This document shows, piece after piece, positions 19,300 to 30,081 of a stretch of DNA of 64,000 nt; position 1 is the first letter of the stretch, and each line of letters opens with the position of its first letter. The notes beneath the pieces were generated by a model. It saw only the letters and a program-made list of their open reading frames with translations. It searched no databases and was not told the DNA's origin. This DNA is from Pseudomonas oryzagri (lineage in GTDB: Bacteria > Pseudomonadota > Gammaproteobacteria > Pseudomonadales > Pseudomonadaceae): the NCBI RefSeq assembly GCF_020831405.1, contig NZ_JAJHPU010000002.1:1-64000 (forward strand). The letters run 5' to 3'. A program made the translations under genes and the position numbers.

Positions 19300-20082
19300 A
19301 TGCTGAAACGCCTCGCCCTCCCCCTGCTGCTCGCCCTCGGTCTGAGCAGTCCCCTGGCCCAGGCCGCCATCGGCAACGCCGAGGCGGTCAACCTGTCCGG
19401 CATGCAGCGCATGCTCAGCCAGCGCATCGCCAAGAGCTATCTGATGATCGGCACCGAGGTGCGCGCCGACGAGGCCAACACCCAGCTCGACCAGAGCATG
19501 GCGACCTTCGAGAAGAATCACCTGGCGCTGGTCGAATACGCGCCCACCGAGGCGATCCGCGGCGAGCTGACCAAGGCCGGCGAGCTGTGGCAGCGCTACC
19601 GCGCCCTGGCCCTGAGCACCCCGGACAAGCAGCACGCGGTCGAGGTGCTGGCCCTCAGCGACGAGCTGCTCGCCCAGTGCGAGAAGGTGGTGCAGATGAT
19701 CGAGCGGCACACCGGCAGCGGCAGCGCCTGGCTGGTCAACCGCAGCGGCAGCCAGCGCATGCTCAGCCAGCGTATTGCCAAGCTGTACCTGGCGCGCAGC
19801 TGGAATCTGCCGGTCAACGGCCTCGACGAGCAGTTCAACCAGGCGGTGAACGAGTTCGGCCAGGCTCTCAACGAACTGCAGGGCGCCAAGCAGAACACCA
19901 GCGAGATCAGCGCGGCACTGAGCAAGGCCGACGCCCAGTGGCAGTACTCGCGCGCCGGTTTCGAGCTGTCCTCCGACGGCCGCTACGTGCCGACGGTGAT
20001 CGCCATCACCACCGAAACCCTGCTCGGCCAGATGCAGGAGCTGACCGCGGCCTATACCGCGCGCATGCAGAGCGAGTCCTGA
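19300..20082 (+). CDS. Secreted tandem P-box (PilJ-N/NarX-sensor-like) protein, copy B
   Basis: A 260-residue paralogue of the protein at 18128-18910. By eye I count ten amino-acid differences, so the copies are about 96% identical. One change is in the second P-box, which reads RSGSQRMLSQ instead of RSGRQRMLSQ; the core Arg-Met-Leu-Ser-Gln-Arg is kept in both. The signal peptide, length and both repeats are intact, so it is a working gene rather than a decaying copy. It has its own sigma-54 promoter and ANTAR leader and no porin in front of it. Ribosome-binding site CAGGAG upstream. It converges with glpK. Function as for copy A: unproven, nitrate or nitrite binding suspected. Confidence 0.75.
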   Translation: MLKRLALPLLLALGLSSPLAQAAIGNAEAVNLSGMQRMLSQRIAKSYLMIGTEVRADEANTQLDQSMATFEKNHLALVEYAPTEAIRGELTKAGELWQRYRALALSTPDKQHAVEVLALSDELLAQCEKVVQMIERHTGSGSAWLVNRSGSQRMLSQRIAKLYLARSWNLPVNGLDEQFNQAVNEFGQALNELQGAKQNTSEISAALSKADAQWQYSRAGFELSSDGRYVPTVIAITTETLLGQMQELTAAYTARMQSES

Positions 20083-20148
20083 TCGCCAGCGCCTCGGCGC
20101 CGGCCTGCCCGGTGCCCAAGGCTCCCCCTCCCTGACGACGCGGCGCGC

Positions 20149-21642
<1,494 letters not shown>

Positions 21643-21737
21643 GAGCTACCTCCGTGCGGGCGACCGGCTGGCCGGCCGAGGCCGGGACTCGCATCATTGG
21701 CGATGCGGCCCCTACAGCATCGCAGACAAACCGCGGC

Positions 21738-22208
21738 TCAGCCGCGGCCGATCGCCGCGAAACGCGCCTGAGTGTGCTCGGCGAGCACCGCGGCGGCCAG
21801 CTCCACCTCCAGCCCGCGCCGTCCGGCGCTGACGAACACGGTCGCAAAGCCCTGCGCCGACTCGTCGATGAAGGTGCGCAGGCGCTTCTTCTGGCCCAGC
21901 GGGCTGATGCCGCCGAGCAGGTAGCCGGTGGCGCGCTGCGCCGCGGCCGGATCGGCCATGTCGGCCTTCTTCACCCCGGCCGCCTGCGCCAGCGCCTTGA
22001 GGTCGAGGGTGCCGGCCACCGGCACCACCGCCACCAGCAGCTCGCCCTTCTCGCTGGCGGCGAGCAGTGTCTTGAACACCCGCGCCGGTTCCAGGCCGAG
22101 CTTCTCCGCCGCCTCCAGACCGTAGGACGGCGCCTTGGGATCGTGGCTGTAACTGTGAACTGCGTGGTCTGCACGAACTTTCTTCAACAGATCTATGGCG
22201 GGGGTCAT
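21738..22208 (-). CDS. ybaK: Cys-tRNA(Pro) deacylase (YbaK/EbsC)
   Basis: A 156-residue YbaK/ProX-family protein that hydrolyses mischarged Cys-tRNA(Pro). Conserved blocks include ARVFKTLLA with the catalytic Lys, GGISPLGQKK and the C-terminal RGLEVELAA. Length is as expected. It sits 95 bases upstream of glpK on the same strand and is divergent from glpD. The link to the glp genes appears positional rather than functional. Confidence 0.92.
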   Translation of the reverse strand: MTPAIDLLKKVRADHAVHSYSHDPKAPSYGLEAAEKLGLEPARVFKTLLAASEKGELLVAVVPVAGTLDLKALAQAAGVKKADMADPAAAQRATGYLLGGISPLGQKKRLRTFIDESAQGFATVFVSAGRRGLEVELAAAVLAEHTQARFAAIGRG

Positions 22209-22377
22209 GCTGGTTTCACGAAAAGGGTCGAGAATGAAATCGAAGGCGCACGCAACGGACGCCGAGGATCGGCACTTTGCGGGCGAACCCGGGGGTAACG
22301 CAAGAGTCGAAAGTCAGGCAGCCAGGGCCACGGAGCGGCCCAGGGATCGCGGACGCACAACAACAGGCGTGACCATC

Positions 22378-23985
22378 ATGACAGCATCCTTGCCCTTTAC
22401 TCCGCTGGCCGAAGTCTACGATCTGGCCGTGATCGGCGGCGGCATCAACGGTTGCGGCATCGCCGCCGATGCGGCCGGTCGCGGCCTGTCGGTATTCCTC
22501 TGCGAGCAGCACGACCTGGCCGCGCACACCTCCTCGGCCAGCAGCAAGCTGATCCACGGCGGCCTGCGCTACCTGGAGCACCACGAATTCCGCCTGGTGC
22601 GCGAGGCGCTCGGCGAGCGCGAGGTGCTGCTCGGCATGGCGCCGCACCTGGTACGCCCGCTGCGCTTCATCCTGCCGCACCGCCCGCACCTGCGCCCGGC
22701 GTGGATGATCCGCGCCGGCCTGTTCCTCTACGACCACCTCGGCGCGCGGCACAGCCTGGCCGGCTCGCGCCACCTGACCTTCGGCCCCGGCTGCCCGCTG
22801 AAGGCCGACATCGAGCAGGGCTTCGAGTATTCCGACTGCGCGGTGGACGACGCCCGCCTGGTGGTGGTCAACGCGATCAGCGCCCACGAGCACGGGGCGC
22901 ACATCCATCCGCGCACCCGCTGCATCAGCGCGCGGCGCAGCAAGGGCCTGTGGCACCTGCACCTGGAGCGCGCGGACGGCAGCCGCCTGTCGCTGCGCGC
23001 CCGCGCCCTGGTCAACGCCGCCGGCCCGTGGGTCGAGCAGTTTCTCCAGCAGGGCCTGCACCAGCCCGGCGCGCAGCACCTGCGCCTGGTGCAGGGCAGC
23101 CACATCGTGGTGCCGCGCCTGCACGACGACGAGCACGCCTACATCCTGCAGCACACCGACGGGCGCATCGTGTTCGTCATTCCTTGGCAGAAGCGCTTCA
23201 GCCTGATCGGCACCACCGACCGCGAATATCAAGGCGATCCGGCGGCGGCGCGCATCAGCGACGAGGAGATCGACTACCTGCTGGGCGTGGTCAACGCCCA
23301 CTTCCGCCGGCAGATCGAACGCGCCGACATCGTCAGCCACTTCTCCGGGGTGCGTCCGCTGTACGACGACGCCACCGGCAATCCCTCGGCGATCAGCCGC
23401 GACTACCACCTGGCGCTGTCCAGCGAGCATGGCGCGGCGCCGCTGCTGTCGGTGTTCGGCGGCAAGCTGACCACCTACCGCAAGCTGGCCGAGGCGGCGC
23501 TGGAGCAACTGGCCACGTTCTTCCCGCAGATGGGACCGGCCTGGACCGCGACCAGCAAGCTGCCCGGCGCCGAGGAGCTGGACTCGGTGCGCAAGCTGGC
23601 CGAGAACCTGTGCGACGCCCATGGCTGGCTGGCCGACGACCTGGCGCGGCGCTGGGCCGCCAGCTACGGCACGCGCGCCTGGAGCCTGCTGGAGGACGCG
23701 CACTGCCTGATGGACCTGGGCGAGAACTTCGGCGCCGGCCTGTACGCCCGCGAGGTGGACTACCTGTGCGAGGAGGAATGGGCCGCCAGCGCCGAGGACA
23801 TCCTCTGGCGGCGGACCAAGCTGGGCCTGGTGCTCGGCCCGATGCAGCAGCAGAAGCTGGCGCGCTACCTGCAGAAGCGCTGCGCCAACCCCGCCGCGCC
23901 TGTCGTCCACGAGCGGCTGGCGCCGCTGCGCGCGCCGATCGAGACGCCCGCCGGCAATCCCCTGCTGCAGCGCCCGACGCGCTGA
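22378..23985 (+). CDS. glpD: Aerobic glycerol-3-phosphate dehydrogenase
   Basis: A 535-residue FAD enzyme of the inner membrane oxidising glycerol-3-phosphate to dihydroxyacetone phosphate. The FAD-binding motif DLAVIGGGINGCGIAADAAG is at the N-terminus, and SSASSKLIHGGLRYLE and FGGKLTTYRKLAE are diagnostic of GlpD. The ATG at 22378 was chosen because homology starts there; in-frame starts from 22195 would add about 60 charged, non-conserved residues. The 169-base gap to ybaK should hold both divergent promoters. A T/A-rich partial palindrome (TTTCACGAAA at about 22211) could be a GlpR-like site, with low confidence. Confidence 0.96.
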   Translation: MTASLPFTPLAEVYDLAVIGGGINGCGIAADAAGRGLSVFLCEQHDLAAHTSSASSKLIHGGLRYLEHHEFRLVREALGEREVLLGMAPHLVRPLRFILPHRPHLRPAWMIRAGLFLYDHLGARHSLAGSRHLTFGPGCPLKADIEQGFEYSDCAVDDARLVVVNAISAHEHGAHIHPRTRCISARRSKGLWHLHLERADGSRLSLRARALVNAAGPWVEQFLQQGLHQPGAQHLRLVQGSHIVVPRLHDDEHAYILQHTDGRIVFVIPWQKRFSLIGTTDREYQGDPAAARISDEEIDYLLGVVNAHFRRQIERADIVSHFSGVRPLYDDATGNPSAISRDYHLALSSEHGAAPLLSVFGGKLTTYRKLAEAALEQLATFFPQMGPAWTATSKLPGAEELDSVRKLAENLCDAHGWLADDLARRWAASYGTRAWSLLEDAHCLMDLGENFGAGLYAREVDYLCEEEWAASAEDILWRRTKLGLVLGPMQQQKLARYLQKRCANPAAPVVHERLAPLRAPIETPAGNPLLQRPTR

Positions 23986-24027
23986 GCGGGACGCCGGGCT
24001 CGTCCGTACGGCGAGCCCGGCCTGCCG

Positions 24028-25380
24028 TTACCAGAGCTTCAGGGTGTAGTCGATGTTGATCCGCGTCTCGTCGATGTCGCGGAAGTAGTCGTTGCGATTG
24101 CTCGCGTAGCGCCAGCGCAGCGCGACATCCTTCAGCGGACCGGACTGCACCGTGTAGGCCAGCTCGACCCCGCGCTCGATCTCGCTGGCGCGGTGATCGA
24201 CGCCCGGCAGCTCGATATTGTCGCCGTGGATGTAGCGCAGCATGCCGCGCAGCCCCGGGGCGCCGAGCGAGCCGAAGTCGTAGTCGTAGCGGGCCCCCCA
24301 GGTGCGCTCGTCGGGGTTGACGAAGTCGGAGGTCATCGCCAGCTCGCTGTGCACGTGCACGTCGGTGCGATAGACGAAGGGTTGCGCGCTGGCGCCGCTC
24401 TGCTGCATGTAGCCGACCATCAGCGAGTGCGGGCCGGTCATCCAGGTGAAGCGCAGCCCCAGGCTCCGGTTGTCCACCTCGCCGGCGCGTGCGCTGCCAT
24501 CCTCGCCGCTGGCAAAATAGCGCAGGTCGGTCTTCAGCTTGCTGCCCTCGCCCAGCGGCTGGGTGTGCACCAGGCCGAAGTAGTGCTGCTGGTAGATGTC
24601 CTTGAGCTGGGCGTAGTAGTAGCTGGTGGCCAAGCGCTCCGACCAGCGATAGTCGCCGCCGGCGAAGTCGAAGCGGTTCGACTCGGCCGCCTCGTTGAAG
24701 CGCCCGTAGGGACCGTTGATGCGCAGCGGCTCGTAGTTGCTCGAGTTGCGCACATTCATGCGGTCGATGTGACCGAGATGCAGGCTCAGGTTGTCGATGT
24801 CGTCCGAGCGCAGGTAGGCGCCGCGGAAGGTCGGCGTGAACAGGCGGGTCGGCACCGACAGGAGCACCGGCAACACCGGGGCGAGCGTGCCGACCTGCAG
24901 CTCGCTGGCGGAAATCTTCGCCTTGGCGGTCAGCCCCAGCTCGGAGTAGTTGTCGACCGGCTCGTTGGTAGCCGGATCGGACGGCAGCAGATCGCTACCG
25001 AGCGGGGAGCGGCCGGGGCCGCCGTCGAGCTTGAAGCCCGCGGTGCCGAGCATGTTGAGGCCGAAGCCTACCGGGCCTTCGGTAAAGCCGGACTCCATGC
25101 GCAGGATGAAGCCCTGCGCCCAGGCCTGGCTCTGCGATACGTCGTTGATCCGAGCCGGGAGGCGCGGGTTGTCGGAGCGGAAATCGCGGTCGAAATAGTA
25201 GTTGCGCAGGGTCAGGCTGGCCTTGCTGTCTTCGACGAAGCCGCCCCCTTGGGCCTGCGCCACCTTTGCTGCCGGCCAACCCGCAGCCGCGGGCAGGCTG
25301 TCGACGTAGCCGCCGGCCTGAGCCGGAGCGCCATGGACGATGGCGAGGCCGATGGCCGCCGCCAAGGAATGTTTTTTCAT
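24028..25380 (-). CDS. OprD-family outer-membrane porin of the mhp cluster
   Basis: A 450-residue exported barrel protein. The signal peptide MKKHSLAAAIGLAIVHGAPAQA is followed by FVEDSKASLTLRNYYFDRDF, a classical OprD N-terminal block. The end, DIDETRINIDYTLKLW, has the family's aromatic C-terminus. OprD porins take up small carboxylates or basic amino acids. As the last gene of the minus-strand mhpDFET operon it probably admits phenylpropionate-type aromatic acids. The start at 25380 was chosen for the signal peptide; the same frame stays open upstream through the transporter gene without being coding. Confidence 0.88.
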   Translation of the reverse strand: MKKHSLAAAIGLAIVHGAPAQAGGYVDSLPAAAGWPAAKVAQAQGGGFVEDSKASLTLRNYYFDRDFRSDNPRLPARINDVSQSQAWAQGFILRMESGFTEGPVGFGLNMLGTAGFKLDGGPGRSPLGSDLLPSDPATNEPVDNYSELGLTAKAKISASELQVGTLAPVLPVLLSVPTRLFTPTFRGAYLRSDDIDNLSLHLGHIDRMNVRNSSNYEPLRINGPYGRFNEAAESNRFDFAGGDYRWSERLATSYYYAQLKDIYQQHYFGLVHTQPLGEGSKLKTDLRYFASGEDGSARAGEVDNRSLGLRFTWMTGPHSLMVGYMQQSGASAQPFVYRTDVHVHSELAMTSDFVNPDERTWGARYDYDFGSLGAPGLRGMLRYIHGDNIELPGVDHRASEIERGVELAYTVQSGPLKDVALRWRYASNRNDYFRDIDETRINIDYTLKLW

Positions 25381-25511
25381 GTAAGGGTCCGTGCGTTGTT
25401 TTTGTTGTGGGCAGCCAGCGTCCCGGCGCCCTTGACGAGACAGGGCACCGGCCGATGGCTGGCTGGGAGACGAGCGAAGGCCGCGCGGAGCGGAGTCCGC
25501 GCGGCGCAGGA

Positions 25512-26747
25512 TCAGCCGCGCGGCTTGCGACCGAACAGGTAGAACACCGCCACACCGGCCAGCACCAGGCCGGGCGCCGAGGCCAGCATCACCCCGGCGC
25601 TGCCGAAGCCCAGGGCCAGCATCTTGCCGGCCACCAGCGGGCCGCTCATCGCGCCCAGGCGACCGACCGCCACCGCGCTGCCGACGCCGGTGGCGCGTAC
25701 TTCGGTGCGGTAGAACACCGGCGCCAGGGCGTACAGCACGCCCTGCCCGCCGGTGGCGAACATGCCGGCGGCGAAGCCGGCCAGCACCATGGCGCCGAAT
25801 GCTTCGGCCATGCCCAGGGCGGCCAGCGCGGCGAGCAGGCCGCCGTAGACCAGAGCGGCCATCGCCAGCGGGCGCAGGCGCTCCATCAACACGCCGAGCA
25901 TCAGGGTGCCGACGGCGGCGCCGATCTGCAGGGAGAACATCACCCAGCTGGCCTGCTTGCCGGTGAAGCCCTGGCCGACCAGCAGGCTCGGCAGCCAGCT
26001 GATCAGCATGTACACCACCATCAGGGTGAAGAAGTAGGCGCCCCACAGCAGCACGGTCGGCAGCGCGGTACCGTTGCGGAACAGTCCGTCGACCACCGGC
26101 ACGCGGGCTTCGACGCTGGCGGCCTGCTTGCGGGCGCGGAAGGCCGCCGACTCCGGCAGCCACAGGGCCAGCAGCGGAACTACGAGCAGCGGCAGCACGC
26201 CGCCGACGTAGTAGACCACCGTCCAGTCGGCGGTATAGCCGGCGATGCCGATGGTCGCCGCCAGCGCCGCGCCCAGCGGCACGCCGCAGTACATCATGCT
26301 CACCGCGGTGCCGCGCAGGCGCACGCCGGCCGCCTCCGAGCACAGCGCGATCAGGTTGGGCAGCGCCGCGCCGAGGCCGACGCCGGTGAGCAGGCGCGCG
26401 GCCAGCAGGCTGTTGAGGTCCCAGGCGTGGGCGGTGGCGATGGAGAAGATGCCGAACAGCGCGACCGAGCCGATCAGCACGCCCTTGCGGCCGATGCGGT
26501 CGGCCAGCCAGCCGCCGACCAAGGCGCCGGGCAGCAGGCCGAGGATACCGGCGCTGAACACCCAGCCCATGTGCAGCTTGTCGAGGCCGAAGGCGGCGGC
26601 CATGCCGGGCGCGGCGATGCCGGGGGCCTGGAAGTCGATGCCCTCGAGCAGGGCGACGGTGAAGCACAGGGCGATGGTCAGCCAGGTGCGGCGGCTATCG
26701 TGTTCCACGGCAGGAGCCTCGGTATTCGGCACAGTGCAAGTAGTCAT
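25512..26747 (-). CDS. mhpT: MFS aromatic acid:proton symporter, MhpT type
   Basis: A 411-residue major facilitator with twelve predicted transmembrane segments. The aromatic acid:H+ symporter signature appears early (ALLEGIDFQAPGIAAPGM), with GGWLADRIGRKG in the first cytoplasmic loop. The family contains MhpT (3-hydroxyphenylpropionate), PcaK and BenK; the MhpT assignment rests on similarity plus location directly after mhpE. Inner-membrane uptake feeds the catabolic enzymes encoded upstream. Confidence 0.87.
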   Translation of the reverse strand: MTTCTVPNTEAPAVEHDSRRTWLTIALCFTVALLEGIDFQAPGIAAPGMAAAFGLDKLHMGWVFSAGILGLLPGALVGGWLADRIGRKGVLIGSVALFGIFSIATAHAWDLNSLLAARLLTGVGLGAALPNLIALCSEAAGVRLRGTAVSMMYCGVPLGAALAATIGIAGYTADWTVVYYVGGVLPLLVVPLLALWLPESAAFRARKQAASVEARVPVVDGLFRNGTALPTVLLWGAYFFTLMVVYMLISWLPSLLVGQGFTGKQASWVMFSLQIGAAVGTLMLGVLMERLRPLAMAALVYGGLLAALAALGMAEAFGAMVLAGFAAGMFATGGQGVLYALAPVFYRTEVRATGVGSAVAVGRLGAMSGPLVAGKMLALGFGSAGVMLASAPGLVLAGVAVFYLFGRKPRG

Positions 26748-26850
26748 TATTGTTTTACCTGTGGTTTTCGGGGATGTACGAGGCCGGCCAGCGACCTCGC
26801 GGTCGCCGGCACAGCCCGGTTTTTCCTTGGGGGAATCGCTGTCCTGCGGA

Positions 26851-27882
26851 TCAGTGGCCCTTGCCGGCCGCCAGCAGATCCAGTGCCACGTCGACGATCA
26901 TGTCTTCCTGGCCGCCGACCATGCGGCGGCGGCCCAGCTCGACGAGGATGTCGAGGGTCTTCAGGCCGTACTTGGCGGCCGCCACCTCGGCGTGGCGCAG
27001 GAAGCTCGAGTAGACCCCGGCGTAGCCGAGGCCGAGGGTTTCGCGGTCGACGCGCACCGGACGGTCCTGCAGCGGACGCACCAGGTCGTCGGCGGCGTCC
27101 ATCAGGCGGTAGAGGTCGGTGCCGTGGTTCCAGCCCATCCGTTCGGCGGCGGCGATAAACACCTCCAAAGGAGCGTTCCCCGCGCCGGCGCCCATGCCGG
27201 CGAGGCTCGCGTCGATGCGATCGCAACCCTCCTCCACGGCGGCGATGGAGTTGGCCACGCCGAGGCTGAGGTTGTGGTGGGCGTGCATGCCGGTCTGGGT
27301 GGCCGGATCGAGTACGGCCTTGAAGGCGCGCATGCGGTCGCGGATGTCGTTCATGTTCATCGCACCGCCCGAGTCGGCCATGTAGATGCACTGGGCGCCG
27401 TAGCTCTCCATCAGCTTGCCCTGCTTCGCCAGCTCTTCGGCCGGGATCATATGGCTCATCATCAGGAAACCCACGGTGTCCATACCCAGGCTGCGCGCGT
27501 ACTCGATGTGCTGCTTCGACACATCCGCTTCGGTGCAGTGGGTAGCGATACGCACCGAACGGGCGCCCGCTTCATAGGCGGCCTTGAGGTCGTGCACCGT
27601 GCCGATGCCGGGCAGCAGCAGCACGGTGATGCGGGCGTGCTCGATGACGTCGGCGGCGGCCTCGATCCACTCCAGGTCGGTGTGCGCGCCGAAGCCGTAA
27701 TTGAACGAGGAACCCTGCAGGCCGTCGCCGTGGGTCACCTCGATGGAATCCACCTTGGCCTCGTCCAGGGCGCGGGCGATGTCCTGCACGTTCTGCAGCG
27801 AGTACTGGTGGCGCACGGCATGACTACCGTCGCGCAGGGTGACGTCGGAGATGTACAGCTTCTTGCTCGGGTCGAAGGTCAT
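26851..27882 (-). CDS. mhpE: 4-hydroxy-2-oxovalerate aldolase
   Basis: A 343-residue HMGL-like aldolase splitting 4-hydroxy-2-oxovalerate into pyruvate and acetaldehyde. Visible features are the N-terminal [15 protein letters not shown] with the catalytic Arg and Asp, and the Mn-binding HxH in [11 protein letters not shown]. It forms a channelled complex with the dehydrogenase MhpF, whose gene is eleven bases upstream. Length is typical. The MhpE designation follows from the flanking mhp genes; DmpG/BphI orthologues are very similar. Confidence 0.95.
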   Translation of the reverse strand: MTFDPSKKLYISDVTLRDGSHAVRHQYSLQNVQDIARALDEAKVDSIEVTHGDGLQGSSFNYGFGAHTDLEWIEAAADVIEHARITVLLLPGIGTVHDLKAAYEAGARSVRIATHCTEADVSKQHIEYARSLGMDTVGFLMMSHMIPAEELAKQGKLMESYGAQCIYMADSGGAMNMNDIRDRMRAFKAVLDPATQTGMHAHHNLSLGVANSIAAVEEGCDRIDASLAGMGAGAGNAPLEVFIAAAERMGWNHGTDLYRLMDAADDLVRPLQDRPVRVDRETLGLGYAGVYSSFLRHAEVAAAKYGLKTLDILVELGRRRMVGGQEDMIVDVALDLLAAGKGH

Positions 27883-27893
27883 GGCAGCGCTCC

Positions 27894-28844
27894 TCAGCCG
27901 TTGTTCATGGCGTTGTTCAGCATCGACAGCGCCATACGCTCGGCGGTGGCCAGCGCGGCGGAGGTCATGATGTCGAGGTTGCCGGCGTAGGCCGGCAGGT
28001 AGTGGGCGGCGCCCTCCACCTCGAGGAACACGGAAGTCTTCAGACCGGAGAACTGGCCGTGGCCCGGGATGGTCAGCGGCTTGTCTTCGGGAATCACGTC
28101 GAACTGCACCTTCTGCTTGAGGCGATAGCCCGGCACGTAGGCCTGCACGGCGGCGGCCATTTCCTCGACCGAGGCTTCGACCTTGGCCTGGTCGACTGCC
28201 TCGGACAGCACGAACACGGTGTCGCGCATGATCAGCGGCGGCTCGGCCGGGTTCATGACGATGATCGCCTTGCCCTTGGCGGCGCCGCCGATCACCTCGA
28301 TGGCCTTGGAAGTGGTCTCGGTGAACTCGTCGATATTGGCGCGGGTGCCTGGGCCGGCGGATTTGCTGGCGATGGAGGCGACGATCTCGGCGTAGTGCAC
28401 CTTGGCCACGCGCGACACCGCGGCAACCATCGGGATGGTGGCCTGGCCGCCGCAGGTGACCATATTGACGTTGGTCGCGGCGAGGTTGTCCTCCAGGTTG
28501 ACCACCGGCACGCAGTACGGGCCGATGGCCGCCGGGGTCAGGTCGATCAGGCGGATGTTCGGCTTCAGGCTACGCAGGAAGGCGTCGTTCTTGACGTGGG
28601 CGGAGGCCGAGGTGGCGTCGAAGACGAAGTCGATGTCCTGGAACACCGGCAGACGGGTCAGGCCTTCGACGCCCTCGTGGGTGGTGGCCACGCCCAGGCG
28701 CGCGGCGCGGGCCAGGCCGTCGGAGGCCGGGTCGATGCCGACCATGGCGCCCATTTCCAGGTGCTGGCCATGGCGGAGGATCTTGATCATCAGGTCGGTG
28801 CCGATGTTGCCCGAGCCGACGATGGCGACTTTGAGTTTTTTCAT
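27894..28844 (-). CDS. mhpF: Acetaldehyde dehydrogenase (acylating)
   Basis: A 316-residue partner of MhpE that converts the channelled acetaldehyde to acetyl-CoA with NAD. The nucleotide-binding motif is [13 protein letters not shown] and the catalytic Cys lies in [12 protein letters not shown]. The ATG at 28844 gives the same length as E. coli MhpF (316); a start seven codons earlier is possible but not conserved. The gene lies between mhpD and mhpE, as in the E. coli mhpDFE order. Confidence 0.96.
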   Translation of the reverse strand: MKKLKVAIVGSGNIGTDLMIKILRHGQHLEMGAMVGIDPASDGLARAARLGVATTHEGVEGLTRLPVFQDIDFVFDATSASAHVKNDAFLRSLKPNIRLIDLTPAAIGPYCVPVVNLEDNLAATNVNMVTCGGQATIPMVAAVSRVAKVHYAEIVASIASKSAGPGTRANIDEFTETTSKAIEVIGGAAKGKAIIVMNPAEPPLIMRDTVFVLSEAVDQAKVEASVEEMAAAVQAYVPGYRLKQKVQFDVIPEDKPLTIPGHGQFSGLKTSVFLEVEGAAHYLPAYAGNLDIMTSAALATAERMALSMLNNAMNNG

Positions 28845-28877
28845 GGGATTGCTCTCTAGGGGCACGCAGCGCGCCGA

Positions 28878-29672
28878 TCACTCGGCCGAGAAGTTGACGG
28901 CGACCTGGCCGATGCCGTCGATCACCGCCTCGAAGCGGTCGCCGGCGGCCACGCCGACCATCGGGCCGAGGGCGCCGGTGAGGATCAGGTCGCCGGCCTT
29001 GAGCGGCTCGCCCAGGCGGGCCATGGTGCGCGCCAGCCACACCGCGGCATTCAGCGGATGGCCGAGGCACTCGGCGCCGCTGCCGCTGGAGACGACCTCG
29101 CCGTTGCGGGTCATGCGCATGGCCGCCTGGCGCAGGTCGACATCGGCAATGCGGCGCGCCGGGCCGCCGAGCACGTAGCAGCCGCTGGAGGCGTTGTCGG
29201 CCACGGTGTCGACGAAACGGATGTTCCAGTTCTGCACGCGCGAACCGACGATCTCCAGCGCCGGCAGCACCCAGCCGGTGGCATCCAGCAGCTCGGCGAA
29301 GGTGGTGTCGGCGCGCGGCAGGTCGCGCTCGAGGATCAGGGCGATCTCGGCCTCGATCTTCGGCTGCAGCACGCGGCCGAACGGCACCACCTCGTTGTCG
29401 CCGTAGCCCATGTCGGCGAACAGGGTGCCGAAGTCCGGCTGGTCGACGCCGAGCTGGGCCTGCACCTTGGGATTGGTCAGGCCGATCTTGCGACCGACCA
29501 CGCGGCGCCCGCTGGCGATGCCGTGGGCGACGTTGAGGCGCTGGATGGCGTAGGCGGCTGCGCCGTTGTCCTCGCCGATCAGGCCGCGCAGCGGCTCGAC
29601 GGCCTCCCCGCTCGCCTCGGCGCCGCGCAGGGCGGCGGCCAGTTGTTCCAGGGTCTGTTGGGTCACGCTCAT
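28878..29672 (-). CDS. mhpD: 2-keto-4-pentenoate hydratase
   Basis: A 264-residue hydratase of the fumarylacetoacetase-like fold, adding water to 2-hydroxypenta-2,4-dienoate to give 4-hydroxy-2-oxovalerate. Conserved blocks are [20 protein letters not shown] with metal-binding acidic residues, and [11 protein letters not shown]. First gene of the second mhp transcription unit; its promoter and MhpR-type operator lie 150-211 bases upstream. Confidence 0.95.
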   Translation of the reverse strand: MSVTQQTLEQLAAALRGAEASGEAVEPLRGLIGEDNGAAAYAIQRLNVAHGIASGRRVVGRKIGLTNPKVQAQLGVDQPDFGTLFADMGYGDNEVVPFGRVLQPKIEAEIALILERDLPRADTTFAELLDATGWVLPALEIVGSRVQNWNIRFVDTVADNASSGCYVLGGPARRIADVDLRQAAMRMTRNGEVVSSGSGAECLGHPLNAAVWLARTMARLGEPLKAGDLILTGALGPMVGVAAGDRFEAVIDGIGQVAVNFSAE

Positions 29673-29821
29673 GGCTTACCTCGGGGTGCGCGCAGATCGG
29701 AGTCCGCCGGTCGACCGCGAGCGGATCGCGGCCGGTGGCTGTCGGTGGTCGCAGAGCCGGCGGCGGGCAAAAGCCGGGGAGGCTTGTCCGCAGCGGCCGT
29801 GGGGCCTTTGTTGTCGGGGCG

Positions 29822-29851
29822 AGTATAGGAAGGCGCGGAAAACCCCGACAA
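29822..29851 (-). promoter_or_regulatory. Predicted mhpD operon promoter
   Basis: On the minus strand, TTGTCG (29846-29851) and TATACT (29822-29827) are spaced by 18 bases. A start near 29816 would leave a leader of about 144 bases before mhpD. Confidence 0.6.
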
Positions 29852-29868
29852 CGAAAAACCGGCGTGAT

Positions 29869-29883
29869 GGGCACATAGTGCAC
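29869..29883 (-). promoter_or_regulatory. MhpR-type operator of the mhpD operon
   Basis: On the minus strand the site reads GTGCACTATGTGCCC: two GTGCAC-type halves three bases apart, one mismatch from the site at 34106. It resembles the GTGCAC-N3-GTGCAC operator I recall for E. coli MhpR. Its centre is about 60 bases upstream of the predicted start, an activator position. Confidence 0.65.
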
Positions 29884-29978
29884 ATCGTTGTTTTATAAGG
29901 ATTTTTTAATAAAACTCCGCCACACGGACCGGCGCGCGCCGCGGTGCAGCCCGCCTTCCCGTCGCGTTCTGGCGGCAA

Positions 29979-30010
29979 TAAAAAAACCCGGCACCGCAGA
30001 GGTGCCGGGT
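29979..30010 (-). terminator. Rho-independent terminator of the mhpB-to-mhpC operon
   Basis: On the minus strand: ACCCGGCACC, loop of five, GGTGCCGGGT, then a seven-base T run. It ends the first mhp unit before the mhpD promoter. The rest of the 409-base gap between mhpC and mhpD holds that promoter and operator. Confidence 0.93.
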
Positions 30011-30081
30011 GGCTCGCAAAGGCCTGTCGCGCCAGCCCGTCGGCGCGCTCAAGCCGGGAAGCGGAACGGGACGGTCGCCGC

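Noticed and set aside
18128-20082. The two near-identical secreted proteins as chemoreceptors or type IV pilus sensors
   Set aside because: They share the PilJ-N module but have no transmembrane helices, HAMP or methyl-accepting domain, so they cannot signal alone as chemoreceptors.
24028-26667. Apparent fusion of the OprD porin with sequence upstream
   Set aside because: A clear signal peptide begins at 25380. The upstream part of the frame overlaps mhpT in another frame and is Arg/Ala-rich shadow sequence.
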